Source: Planctomycetota bacterium
Lineage (GTDB): Bacteria; Planctomycetota; J058
DNA length: 64,000 nucleotides
Assembly: GCA_023954375.1 (NCBI GenBank)
Contig: JAMLIC010000001.1
Location: forward strand, 1-64,000
Reading direction: 5' to 3'
This document shows, piece by piece, positions 46,593-55,595 of the stretch (the stretch's first letter is position 1; every line of letters starts with the position of its first letter). A program made the translations under genes and the position numbers. The notes beneath the pieces were generated by a model. That model had not been told where the DNA came from, did no database searches, and saw only the letters and a program-made list of their open reading frames with translations.

Positions 46593-46598
46593 CGCGGC
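46556..46598 (+). promoter_or_regulatory. Candidate -1 programmed frameshift site
   Basis: C CCA AAA in the phase of helper B (codons at 46557 and 46560) is a valid slippery heptamer. A -1 slip moves reading into the frame of transposase 2 at 46562. Downstream, GGCCGC (46563-46568) and GCGGCC near 46593-46598 pair around an inner CGGG/CCCG hairpin, a possible stimulator. It matches the OrfA/OrfB control of IS3-type elements. Confidence 0.5.
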
Positions 46599-47866
46599 CT
46601 CTGCCCGGCGAGGCCCCGGCGTCCGCACCCTCCTCCCCTCCGGTCGACGCCGCCGCAGCGCGTGGTGACGTCTCGCCGTCCGTGGTCGCGCTCCTGGACG
46701 CCGTGGCGGACTCCGCCGTGCGCGTGGCCGCGACGCTGGGGGTCGACGCGCCCCGCGCCCGCCGCCGGCGCGGACTCCCTGGGCAGTGGTCGCGGCGCCA
46801 GCGCGAGCACCTGGCTCGCCGCGCGGTCGTCGAGGCCCGGGACCAGCTGAACGCGTGCGGCCTCTCCCTGTCCCGCTTCTGCGAGTCGCTGGGCCGCTCG
46901 GAGCGCACGCTCCGCCGCTGGGCCGAGCGCCACGCCGACCCCTTCGACCGCCTCACGCCCGTGGCCCTGGGCCGCCCACCCAAGCGCGGCACGGCCCTCG
47001 AGCGCAACCTCGTCGTCGCAGCCCTCGGCGAGCTCGGGCCCTTCACGCCGGTCGCGTCGCTGCGGCAGCTCGCCCCGGGCCTCGCCCGCCGCGAGGTCGA
47101 GGAGCTCTGCTGGCGGCACCGGGTGCACATGCGCGTCGCGGGGCACGCCACCGCCCAGACGCTCGCCTGGCACCGCCCGGGGGCGGTCTGGGCCGTGGAC
47201 TACACCGAGGTCCCCTGGCGCGTCGACGGCCGAGAGAAGCACGTCCTCTCCGTCCGCGACCTCGCCAGCGGCTATCACCTCCTGGCGCTCGTCGCCGAGC
47301 ACGCCGACGCGCGCACGACCCGCGACGCGCTGGCGTCGCTCTTCGCCACCCACGGCCCGCCGCTGGTGCTCAAGTCGGACAACGGAGGGCACTTCGCGGA
47401 CGCTGGCGTGCGCGCCCTCCTCGACGAACACGGGGTGCTCCACCTGCGCTCCCCCGCGGGCTGGCCTGCCTACAATGGCGCCTGTGAGTCCGGGATCCAC
47501 TGGCTCAAGGCGCGCGCCTTCCAGTTCGCCGTCCGCGAGGGTCGGACCCAGGTCAGCGCTGGCGATCTCGGCGCTGCTGTGTGTCTCGGCAACGACCTCC
47601 TTCGCCGCGTCCGCGGAGCCGAACAGACACCGACTCAAGTTTGGTCCGCCCGCCAACCGATCTCAGACGGCGAGCGCCACGAGCTTCGCCTCGTCTTCGA
47701 GCGCCGCGAGCTCGAGGCGCGCGCCACGCGCGGACACCATCCGGAGGCCCTGCTCTCCGACGACCAGCGCGCCGACGTCGAGCGCGAAGCCATCAGCCGC
47801 GCCCTCCACGAGCGCGGCCTGCTCACCACCCGGAGGAGGTCGATCCCTCTACCCGCGAAGCGCTAG
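46562..47866 (+). CDS. DDE transposase 2 (rve integrase core) of the mobile unit
   Basis: 434 residues in the -1 frame relative to helper B. An N-terminal Pro-rich linker, a helix-turn-helix (LSLSRFCESLGRSERTLRRW), and the integrase core: VWAVDYTEVPWRVDG, VLKSDNGGHFADAG and YNGACESGIHWLKAR, with 35 residues between Asp and Glu. It differs clearly from transposase 1. No good start codon precedes the conserved region, which favours expression as a helper B fusion of about 554 residues by frameshifting; an internal GTG near 46682 is an alternative. The C-terminus ends at TAG 47864-47866. Confidence 0.82.
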   Translation, partial: RPPPGAPDELTRPLPGEAPASAPSSPPVDAAAARGDVSPSVVALLDAVADSAVRVAATLGVDAPRARRRRGLPGQWSRRQREHLARRAVVEARDQLNACGLSLSRFCESLGRSERTLRRWAERHADPFDRLTPVALGRPPKRGTALERNLVVAALGELGPFTPVASLRQLAPGLARREVEELCWRHRVHMRVAGHATAQTLAWHRPGAVWAVDYTEVPWRVDGREKHVLSVRDLASGYHLLALVAEHADARTTRDALASLFATHGPPLVLKSDNGGHFADAGVRALLDEHGVLHLRSPAGWPAYNGACESGIHWLKARAFQFAVREGRTQVSAGDLGAAVCLGNDLLRRVRGAEQTPTQVWSARQPISDGERHELRLVFERRELEARATRGHHPEALLSDDQRADVEREAISRALHERGLLTTRRRSIPLPAKR

Positions 47867-48029
47867 AAACCGGCAGACGATTCGTGGGGAGCACAGGCGG
47901 CCCTCCTCCTCGCGGCGCTCGAAGGTGGCGCCGATGGCCTCGAGGTAGCCGACCAGGAGGCGCTCGAGGTCGTGATCCAGGCGGGTCAGGCCGGCGGGCA
48001 GCTCCTCCTGGTAGCGCCGGAAGACCTGC

Positions 48030-48764
<735 letters not shown>

Positions 48765-48856
48765 CTTTCGAACCGCGCTGGCGGGCCTCGATCCGGCGGC
48801 GCTTGAGCTTGTGGCGTAGCAGGCCGCGCAGCCGGGGCCGGTGCTATCGTGGGGGC

Positions 48857-49120
48857 ATGACCGAGGCTGCGCGTGAGGTGCTGGAGCTGGCCTTGAGCCT
48901 CCCTCCCGAGGAACGGGCGCGGGTGGTGCGCGTGCTGTGCGACAGCCTTGAAGACCCGGAGCCTACCTCGGCCGCAGCGGAGGCCGCCTGGCGCGACGAG
49001 ATCCGCCGCCGGCTCGATGACGTGGCCCGCGAGGGCAAGTCGTATGGCTCCTGGGACGAGAGCCTGGCCAAGGCCGAGCGTCGCCTGGAAGAGCGTCGGC
49101 GCGCGAAGAAGAGTGGCTAG
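48857..49120 (+). CDS. Addiction-module antitoxin, second module
   Basis: 87 residues (EAAREVLELALSLPPEERAR, VVRVLCDSLEDPEP, ... RRLEERRRAKKSG), the same family as the antitoxin at 36321. The ATG follows a GGGGG stretch. The stop overlaps the toxin start by 8 bp. Confidence 0.85.
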   Translation: MTEAAREVLELALSLPPEERARVVRVLCDSLEDPEPTSAAAEAAWRDEIRRRLDDVAREGKSYGSWDESLAKAERRLEERRRAKKSG

Positions 49121-49418
49121 GTCGATCCGCAGGCATCCCGAGGCCGAAGCTGAGCTGCTCGCCGCCGCGGAGTGGTACGACGACGAGGCGGAGCTGGGGG
49201 CGGACTTCCTGGCCGAGGTGCGCGAGTTCTCGGCTCGGATCGCGGGCGCGCCCGAGTCGTTCCCGGCTGACCCCGAGATCGAGGAGGTCCGGCGCGCCCG
49301 CTTGAAGCGCTTCCCGTACTGGCTGGTCTTCGCCGTTCACGACGCGGAGATCTTCGTCGTCGCGGTCGCCCACGTCCGGCGTGAGCCGGGCTACTGGCGG
49401 ACGCGAGATCGGGGGTGA
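49113..49418 (+). CDS. RelE/ParE-family toxin, second module
   Basis: 101 residues: RRHPEAEAELLAAAEWYDDE, FLAEVREFSARIAGAPESF, KRFPYWLVFAVHDAEIFVVAVAHVRREPGYWR (in part). Paralogue of the toxin at 36569 with the same AEWYDD and VAVAH.RR.PGYW ends. GTG start overlaps the antitoxin. Confidence 0.87.
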   Translation: MARSIRRHPEAEAELLAAAEWYDDEAELGADFLAEVREFSARIAGAPESFPADPEIEEVRRARLKRFPYWLVFAVHDAEIFVVAVAHVRREPGYWRTRDRG

Positions 49419-49422
49419 TGGC

Positions 49423-49917
49423 GTGGGTGTGCCACAGAGAAATGCCACCCTGAAGCGTCAGGCGCTCATGGAGAGGCTCGCGGAATCGCTGGCCGAGTTC
49501 CGGCCGCGCTACATGGTCTTCGCGTCAGCTTCAGGAGAGGTACTGGCCGAGTGGGGGCGTTCGGTCGAGCTACGCCGCGATGGAATGCTCGCCGCCCTGC
49601 TCGGGGATCCAGAAGCGGTGCGAAGAACATACGCCTTCCTCGCCGCTGATCGTGCGACCTCCCGTACTCCCAAGGCGTGGGGCCAAGGAACGGCGATGTG
49701 CCTGCTCATGCGTCCACGCAGGGGTCACTTGCTCGCGATCTTCACCCGCGTCCGCCAAGGTTCGCTCGCATGGGTCGATCAGCTTGAGCCCGTGGGCGCA
49801 CGAGTACGCGCGCACTTCGCGCAACGAGCTGTGCGTGGTCCCGTCCGCAAGGTCGGGAAGGCGCGACGGGACCGGCGAGATTCGAACCACGCGAGGCCGG
49901 AGGGCATGGACTTATAG
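49423..49917 (+). CDS. Hypothetical protein, possible roadblock/LC7-type fold
   Basis: About 165 residues. The central part (YMVFASASGEVLAEWGRSVE; CLLMRPRRGHLLAIFTRVRQ; AWVDQLEPVGARVRAHFAQR) has the strand-helix alternation of roadblock/LC7 domains, but I am not certain. The last 20 residues (RRDSNHARPEGMDL) are encoded by tRNA-like sequence T4, a hint that the original 3' end was replaced at an integration junction. Start ambiguous among GTGs at 49423 and 49429. Confidence 0.5.
   Translation: MGVPQRNATLKRQALMERLAESLAEFRPRYMVFASASGEVLAEWGRSVELRRDGMLAALLGDPEAVRRTYAFLAADRATSRTPKAWGQGTAMCLLMRPRRGHLLAIFTRVRQGSLAWVDQLEPVGARVRAHFAQRAVRGPVRKVGKARRDRRDSNHARPEGMDL
49868..49915 (-). other. tRNA 3'-half-like remnant T4
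   Basis: On the minus strand the sequence runs ctataagtcc, a long variable-arm-like stretch, GTGGTTCGAATC and a possible acceptor end. It has the T-loop GTTCGAATC but no matching 5' half, so it is not a functional tRNA. It overlaps the end of the hypothetical gene at 49423. Confidence 0.4.
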
Positions 49918-49950
49918 CGAGGGCAGAAACGGCGGGTCGCCGTAAACACC

Positions 49951-50034
49951 GAAGGCCACGCCTTGCGGCGTGGCCTTCGTCGTTCATCGGGGCGACAGGA
50001 TTTGAACCTGCGACTTCTGCGTCCCGAAGGCGCC
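49951..50034 (-). other. Island junction T3: strong terminator hairpin plus tRNA 3'-end remnant
   Basis: GAAGGCCACGCC-TTGC-GGCGTGGCCTTC (49951-49978) is a perfect 12-bp hairpin. On the minus strand 50034-49986 reads gacgcagaagtcgcaggttc, then aaatcctgtcgccccgat: a T-arm with GGTTCAAATCC and an acceptor strand without a 5' partner. It shares two identical blocks with T2, 12.4 kb away, making them candidate attachment-site halves. From 50035 to 50492 I see no supported gene or site. Confidence 0.6.
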
Positions 50035-50492
50035 TCCGCGGCTGTCGCAGCGTGGTCGCAGACGTCTGCAAACGACTCAGGCACGGACGCTTAGGCAGAC
50101 CCGCGGGGGTCGGCCCCGCGCCGGGGTGTGCCAGCGTGGACCGGCCAAATGGCTCCGAAAATGGCTCCGAAGGAGTTCGGCATGTGTTCGCAGCGGGAGT
50201 CAGGAGCCCGTCTCACGTTCGACTCTTCATGATTCGGGAATCGGAACTGCCCTTCGCTGCCCTGGCTCGTCTCACCTTCGGCTCAGCTCGCCCCAACCAG
50301 CAGCTGGAACGGTTCGCCGGCGTGTCGTCATGGCTGTGCCGCGCGGAGCATGACCGGCGTGTGCCACGGAGGAGAAGCTCCAACGATCCACTGACGCGCC
50401 GACCCCCGACAAGCACGGACGAGCAGCCACTCTGGACGGTCCAGCCAACTGGGGCTCGACGCCGGCCGAAGCGTTAGGTTTCATGTCGGGCC

Positions 50493-51575
50493 ATGGCCCG
50501 CCAGCCCAAGACGAAGCCGAAGCCCAGCTCGACGACGACGCAGCCGCGCGTGCGCGCGGTGCCGCTCTCGCAGGTGGAGCCGGAGGAGGCCCGCTACCTC
50601 GTCGAGCCCTACCTGCCACTGGGATCGCTGTGCCTGCTCGAAGGCGACCCCGGCGCAGGGAAGAGCTACGTCGCCGCGGCGATCGGCGCCGCGCTCACCC
50701 GCGGCAAGGTGCCTGACCTTGGGATCCACGCCGTGGGCACCGTCCGCCGACCGCGCACGGTCCTCTATCTCACCACCGAGGACAAGCAGTCCACGCTTCG
50801 CGCCCGGTTCGCGGGCCAGGACGGAGACCTCGAGCGTGTGCTCGGCGTCAGCGATCACCTGAGCCTGCGCGACCCCGAGCCATTGCGCGAGCTGGTGGAG
50901 GAGCACAAGCCCGCGTTGATCGTGGTCGACCCGATCCACGCTCTGCTCGAGGGCGTGAACATGACGTCGGCCAACGCCGTGAGGGTGGCGCTCACGCCGC
51001 TGGTCAAGCTCGCGGCCGAGCGTGACGTCTGCGTGCTAGCGATCCGCCACCTCGCGAAGGCCGGGCGCGGGCGGGCGATCTACCGCGGTCTCGGCTCGAT
51101 CGACTTCTCGGCTGCCGCGCGTTCGGTCCTGCGTATCGGGCAAGACCCGAGCGGCGTCGGCGGCCACGTCCTCGTCCACGTGAAGAACTCGCTCGGACCG
51201 CTCGGAGCGTCGGTCGAGTTCGAGATCGACGAGCGACACCTCGTCTGGCTGGGCCGGAGCGAGCTCACCGCTCGCGATCTCGACGCTCGTCCCCAGGTCG
51301 GACGAGGTCGCAGCGCCGTCGAGCTGGCCGAGTCCTTCGTCGAAGAGCAGCTTCAGGGGGGCCCACGCCCTGCGGCCGAAGTGCGCGAGGCGGCTGCGAG
51401 CGCCGGGATCGCCGAACGAACGCTCGAGCGCGCCCAGAAGCGCCTCGGAGTGACGCACCTGCGCATGAACGCGGGTGGTCGCGGCCAGGGACACTGGGTC
51501 TGGAGCCTGCCGCCAGCGTGCGAGCGCGGCAGCCTTGAAGGAACGGGCACGATCGACCGTAGCTCGTCATTCTGA
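50493..51575 (+). CDS. RepA-like AAA/RecA-fold ATPase of mobile elements
   Basis: 360 residues. Walker A CLLEGDPGAGKSYVAAAIGA at about residues 48-66, strand TVLYLTTEDKQSTLRARF, Walker B PALIVVDPIHALLEG, sensor-like LAIRHLAKAGRGRAIYRGLG and DFSAAARSVLRIG, then a C-terminal winged-helix-like region (AAEVREAAASAGIAERTLER). This matches the hexameric RepA-type helicase/ATPase family common on plasmids, phages and integrated elements, where it opens or loads on replication origins. It lies just right of junction T3. No primase or origin was recognised nearby. Confidence 0.8.
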   Translation: MARQPKTKPKPSSTTTQPRVRAVPLSQVEPEEARYLVEPYLPLGSLCLLEGDPGAGKSYVAAAIGAALTRGKVPDLGIHAVGTVRRPRTVLYLTTEDKQSTLRARFAGQDGDLERVLGVSDHLSLRDPEPLRELVEEHKPALIVVDPIHALLEGVNMTSANAVRVALTPLVKLAAERDVCVLAIRHLAKAGRGRAIYRGLGSIDFSAAARSVLRIGQDPSGVGGHVLVHVKNSLGPLGASVEFEIDERHLVWLGRSELTARDLDARPQVGRGRSAVELAESFVEEQLQGGPRPAAEVREAAASAGIAERTLERAQKRLGVTHLRMNAGGRGQGHWVWSLPPACERGSLEGTGTIDRSSSF

Positions 51576-51790
51576 GGGATTCTTCTACTCTGCCAAGGGC
51601 AGCCTTGAAGAACTCTCGGAGGGTGCGTCCCTCGACGGTGGAAGGTCGTCGCCCCGAACGCGCCGCCGTAGTCGGAACGTGAAGCTCTCCGGGATAAGCA
51701 GGCTGCCGGCAGCAGCCGGCAGCGGCGCGACTGGCTGCGTTGCTTCACGATCTCGATCCACGTAGAAGGTGGCGGCCGCACAAACGTTGG

Positions 51791-53131
51791 CTACTGGACA
51801 AACTGGGCGGCGGCAAGAACTCGATCCCAGCGCGTCCCGTTCGGATAGGTTACTCCTAGCGCGGCGAATTTCTCAGCAATACGCTCCTCGAAGGCCGCTC
51901 GATCCGCTGAGGGCGTCCGCAACTCAGGGAAGAGATGCCACGCCTGACTGGCGAAGGTGTTGGCGAAGTAGCTACGGAAGTCGCTCGTGTCGTTACCCAT
52001 GCTGGGCGCCGCAAGGGCATTGACTGTTTCAATGTCAACGAGGAACTCATCTCGCGTGCAAGGGCCCACGTCGATCAGGAGTCGACGCTCAGTGACAGTC
52101 CCCGCCGAGTCTCGGATTCTTAGCCGTGCAATTGCCCGTCCCGCCCAGTAGCGCCAGAGCACGCCCTGCTCCGGCCCCTGCTTCTTGCCTCCCACTTCGG
52201 GAGGTCGAGCAGGATTGTGGATAACGATCAACTCGTCCACTCCGTTCGAGTTGGCGGCGACACTCACTTGAATTGGGACCTCTGAAGGTTCCAAAGTGGG
52301 CACCGAGTCGACGCGTCCTTGAGGGATCGCAAGCCTCGTTGTCCCCTGAAACCCAACGCGCAGAACCTCCTCGAACTCCATGATAGGTTCGAGCGTTATC
52401 CTCACATGCTTCAGCCGAAACGGAAACGTCTCCGCGACATTCTTGCCGTCGCGAACAAATCGGACGGTGCTTTGGTCGCCAATGATTTTCAACGTGACGC
52501 CTCCGTCTGGCGACGGGGAAAAGGGGATGCGACGTGCTTCGTTACTGTTCGCAACCGGAACGGGATCGTCAGTGTTCCTAGTCTGACCCTTCGTCCTTAA
52601 GCCATTGCCTGACCAACTGAAGGCGGTCTCTGTCCCAACAATCACCCGGTAGGTGAAGTCCCAAGAGACTTCCTCCCAGACCCAGTTCCGTGGACACGCT
52701 ACCGCCGAGACCGAGACCCGCGCCTCTCTTACTCCTCTCCATGTCGGCGGCACGCTCTTGCTGAACTCACGGGGATCTCCCACGGTCGCGTCGACAACCT
52801 CGTGCTCAAACACGATGGGCTTGGGTGTCTCTTTGGGCTTGGGAGTCTCTGTTGGTGCTTGCAGTGGAGCGTGACGTGGCTTCCAGAGTAACAGAACGCC
52901 CTCGCCGCGAAGGTGCTTCGCATACGCGGGCGACAAGCGATAGCGTCTTTCGCCGTGGCTGAATACCAGATTCTCGCTCGGCTCTACGACCGTGTGACCA
53001 CGAAGCGTGCGCGTCCGAGCGCTGCTCGTTGGAGCAGCGGTGGTCTCCACAAACATTGCGGCAGAAGTCTCGACGAGACGCGTGACGACGTCAGGCTGCT
53101 CGTATCGGCGAACGGAGAACCGCCTGCTCAT
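51791..53131 (-). CDS. Hypothetical protein in a low-GC segment
   Basis: 446 residues; base composition is visibly less GC-rich than the rest of the window, so it is probably foreign. No signal peptide. A Pro/Lys/Thr linker (PTETPKPKETPKP) at about residues 93-106 separates a basic N-terminal part from beta-rich regions (VSVSAVACPRNWVWEEVSWD; VRITLEPIMEFEEVLRVGFQ) and a helical end (FASQAWHLFPELRTP). Not recognised. Followed by 215 bp without a gene (51576-51790), where GGCAGCCTTGAAG occurs twice 70 bp apart. Confidence 0.6.
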   Translation of the reverse strand: MSRRFSVRRYEQPDVVTRLVETSAAMFVETTAAPTSSARTRTLRGHTVVEPSENLVFSHGERRYRLSPAYAKHLRGEGVLLLWKPRHAPLQAPTETPKPKETPKPIVFEHEVVDATVGDPREFSKSVPPTWRGVREARVSVSAVACPRNWVWEEVSWDFTYRVIVGTETAFSWSGNGLRTKGQTRNTDDPVPVANSNEARRIPFSPSPDGGVTLKIIGDQSTVRFVRDGKNVAETFPFRLKHVRITLEPIMEFEEVLRVGFQGTTRLAIPQGRVDSVPTLEPSEVPIQVSVAANSNGVDELIVIHNPARPPEVGGKKQGPEQGVLWRYWAGRAIARLRIRDSAGTVTERRLLIDVGPCTRDEFLVDIETVNALAAPSMGNDTSDFRSYFANTFASQAWHLFPELRTPSADRAAFEERIAEKFAALGVTYPNGTRWDRVLAAAQFVQ

Positions 53132-53204
53132 TTCCAGAGAAGACGATCGCGAATACTGCTTCGAAAATTGAACGTGTAAGTGCCCGCTCCCGTTGAGCCT
53201 CCGG

Positions 53205-54593
53205 TCAGCCGGCCTTGGCCGGGAGCGGAGGGGTCGCCTTCAGCGCGCGGAGCTGCTCGAGGCGGCGCTCCAGCCTGACGATCTCGCGCTGCGGGTCGCG
53301 GCGGGCGTGGTAGTCCGCGCCCAGCTCGGTGTACGGCTGCCGCGTCGACAGGACGAAGTAGGCGATCCTGAGGATCGCGTGAGCGACCGCTACGAGCGCC
53401 CGCTTGCTCCCCCGCCGCCGAACCAGGCGGCGATACCGAGCGGATAGGAACGTGTCCATCCTGGGGGCTGCCGACGCTGCGATCCCGAGGGCGCGTTTGA
53501 GCCAGCCGTCGCCCTTCTTGCACTTCGACGACTTCACCTTGCCCGCGCTCGCGTTGTTGCCCGGGCACAGGCCCGCCCAGGACGCGAGGTGACCGGGCGT
53601 CGGGAAGCGACTCATGTCCGTCCCGATCTCGGCCACGATGTCCTGGGCCAGAGTTGCGCTCACTCCAGGGATCGTGTCGAGAAGCTCGATGGCCTCCTTG
53701 AACGACAGAGGGGGCAGCTGGAGCGGCGCCGCCGCCGGAGCAATGGGTTCCGGAGTCGCAGGCGTCGGCGCCTCGGTCGGACCCGCGGACGGTGCGAAGA
53801 GCGGCATCTCCGGACCGGCCGTGGCGGCTGTCGAGGGCGGTTCTTCAGCGGGAGCGACAAGCGAGTCGATCCGCTGCTCGATCTCCGCGATGCGTGCGGT
53901 GAGCGTGTCGATCAGCTCGAGGTGCGCTCCGATCATGAAGCGGTGGTGCTCTCGGATTCGCCCATGCAGCGCGACCCGGAGCTGCGGGATCTTGCCGCGC
54001 ATCCGCTTGTGAGCGAGGTTCGCGAGGCGATCCGGGTCGGACTCGCCGCTCACGATCGCGTCGAGCATGGCGCGGCCCGAGACCCCCATGATCTCGGTTG
54101 CGACGTCACCGAGCTTGATGTTCGCGTCCTCCAGCACCTTGTGGACGCGGTTGACCTCCGTCGCTCTCGCGCTGGAGAGCTTCGCCCGGTAGCGGGTCAA
54201 GTCACGCAGTTCGCGCTGGAGCTGCGAGGGGACGAAGCTCCCTCTGAGGAGCCCGTGCTGCAGGAGCCCTGCGAGCCAGTCGCAGTCACGGACGTCCGTC
54301 TTCCGCCCAGGCAGCTGCTTCACATGCTGAGCGTTGCAGAGGTAGAGCGAGAAGCCCTCCTCGAGGATGTTCCATATGGGTTTCCAGTAGACGCCCGTTG
54401 ACTCCATGGCTACATGGGTCACCTGCTCCTTCTTCAGCCACGCGGCCAGGGCTTCGAGGTCCCGGGTCGTCGTGCCGAACGTCCGAACCGTTGAACGGGC
54501 CCGCGTGCCGGGGCCCGCGCGGACCTTGACGCAGGCAACGACGTTCTTCTTGTGCACGTCGAGGCCGGCACAGGTCTCATGAATCGGGTCCAT
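53205..54593 (-). CDS. IS110-family transposase
   Basis: 462 residues from the ATG at 54591-54593. The N-terminal RuvC-like DEDD domain has CAGLDVHKKNVVACV, HVAMESTGVYWKPIW and PGRKTDVRDCDWLAGLLQHG. A Pro/Ala/Glu-rich spacer (about 265-310) precedes the C-terminal IS116/IS110/IS902 domain, LLDTIPGVSATLAQDIVAEI, HLASWAGLCPGNNASAGK and SKCKKGDGWLKRAL, with the presumed catalytic Ser. These enzymes use an element-encoded bridge RNA. An upstream in-frame extension is rejected for lack of homology. Confidence 0.93.
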   Translation of the reverse strand: MDPIHETCAGLDVHKKNVVACVKVRAGPGTRARSTVRTFGTTTRDLEALAAWLKKEQVTHVAMESTGVYWKPIWNILEEGFSLYLCNAQHVKQLPGRKTDVRDCDWLAGLLQHGLLRGSFVPSQLQRELRDLTRYRAKLSSARATEVNRVHKVLEDANIKLGDVATEIMGVSGRAMLDAIVSGESDPDRLANLAHKRMRGKIPQLRVALHGRIREHHRFMIGAHLELIDTLTARIAEIEQRIDSLVAPAEEPPSTAATAGPEMPLFAPSAGPTEAPTPATPEPIAPAAAPLQLPPLSFKEAIELLDTIPGVSATLAQDIVAEIGTDMSRFPTPGHLASWAGLCPGNNASAGKVKSSKCKKGDGWLKRALGIAASAAPRMDTFLSARYRRLVRRRGSKRALVAVAHAILRIAYFVLSTRQPYTELGADYHARRDPQREIVRLERRLEQLRALKATPPLPAKAG

Positions 54594-54766
54594 AGGTCGG
54601 TCCTCACGTCGAGGAACCGGAGGGCTGCGGGAAGAAGTCACTCTGCTTCACGTGCTCTGGTCGGTTGCCGGAGCTGCCCGTCAACCGCCCCGATCTGGAG
54701 CGCTGCTAGCAGCGCTCCAGGTCGGCGCAACAGTCTGTGGAACGAAGCAGCCCAGGTCAGACTCGC
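54594..54766 (-). ncRNA. Candidate bridge-RNA region of the IS110 element
   Basis: IS110 members encode their guide RNA in the non-coding end upstream of the transposase. This 173-bp gap is the matching place and holds a perfect 26-bp palindrome (54695-54720, CTGGAGCGCTGCTAGCAGCG and its completion) that would form a strong hairpin. The RNA limits, loops and element ends are not determined. Confidence 0.35.
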
Positions 54767-55531
54767 CTACGAGCTCGGAGGCATCAGAGGCGAACGACCA
54801 GGAGTCCGGCTCCGGGCGGAGGTTAGCGCCCGACACCGACAGGACCTCGCCTTCCCATTTTCATCCGTCTGTGGCCGCGGCAGCGCCGCGTGGGGTGGCT
54901 CGCCTGAAGCAGTCCCCAATGCAGCGAACGAGAAGTCACCCGAGACCCTAATGGTTGTTCGCCTCTCGCATTCAGTAGGCGCATAGATGTGTTGGCTGAA
55001 GAGGACGATCCTACGACTTCCGGGGTCCGCCGAGGTATGCACCTCCAGAAGCGCGATTGGATCGACAATCGCGGACAACTCATAGTGGCACTCGGGCATG
55101 AGCCGGAGCGAGAAGGTGTAGGCCCCCTCCGCCCTGCCGCTGACCTGAGCAGCGTACCAGGACAAGCCCCCTTGAAGATCACCGTACGCGACTTCTCTCG
55201 ACGTGTGCGTCGAGCTGCTTCGCTTGTAGTGGCTTCCTGCTACGTCAATGGGATTGTCGTCGGTGCTGAAGAAACTAGGGAAGCGGCTTGTTGAAATTCT
55301 CAGCCCGTCGCTCTCTGTGTTGTCGATCTCTACGAGCGCCATCGGCGTCTGCCGGAGCACCTCCTTCGCGCTTGTCTCCTTTGGACCGACGTCGTCCCAG
55401 TCCGGGCGAAGGGCGGGCGCGAGGGAGGGTTCACAGCGCAGGTCAGGGAGTTGACTTGAGCAACACGCGCTCGCGACTAACGTCGAAGCGATCGCAAATG
55501 ATCTGACTCGAACGCGAACGGGCCGGTTCAC
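54767..55531 (-). CDS. Putative lipoprotein in a low-GC segment
   Basis: 254 residues from a GTG with GGAG five bases upstream. N-terminal lipoprotein signal with lipobox VASAC (FAIASTLVASACCSSQLPD). The middle is beta-rich (EGAYTFSLRLMPECHYELSA; IVDPIALLEVHTSADPGSRR). The Arg/Ser/Pro-rich last 45 residues may be read-through beyond a damaged end, where the IS110 end lies. Lower GC than the neighbours. Function unknown. Confidence 0.55.
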   Translation of the reverse strand: MNRPVRVRVRSFAIASTLVASACCSSQLPDLRCEPSLAPALRPDWDDVGPKETSAKEVLRQTPMALVEIDNTESDGLRISTSRFPSFFSTDDNPIDVAGSHYKRSSSTHTSREVAYGDLQGGLSWYAAQVSGRAEGAYTFSLRLMPECHYELSAIVDPIALLEVHTSADPGSRRIVLFSQHIYAPTECERRTTIRVSGDFSFAALGTASGEPPHAALPRPQTDENGKARSCRCRALTSARSRTPGRSPLMPPSS

Positions 55532-55595
55532 ATAAGCTCCATTCGAAACTTGACGTCGCAGCATGCATGCAGTGTGGGGAGAGGAACTCTGCGCG

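Larger units (their letters stand above)
43658..47866 (+). mobile_element. Two-transposase, two-helper mobile unit
   Basis: Transposase 1, helper A, long inverted repeat, helper B and transposase 2 lie in one direction with tight spacing. The paralogy of the two helpers argues for a single evolved unit rather than two chance insertions. Outer terminal repeats and target duplications were not found, so the limits given are those of the genes. Confidence 0.55.

Noticed and set aside
49951..50034. A functional tRNA gene
   Set aside because: Only the T-arm and acceptor 3' strand are present; no D-arm, anticodon arm or pairing 5' acceptor strand.
50052..50477. Open frame of 141 codons between junction T3 and the RepA-like gene
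   Set aside because: Composition and lack of conserved pattern suggest chance; it begins inside the tRNA-like remnant.
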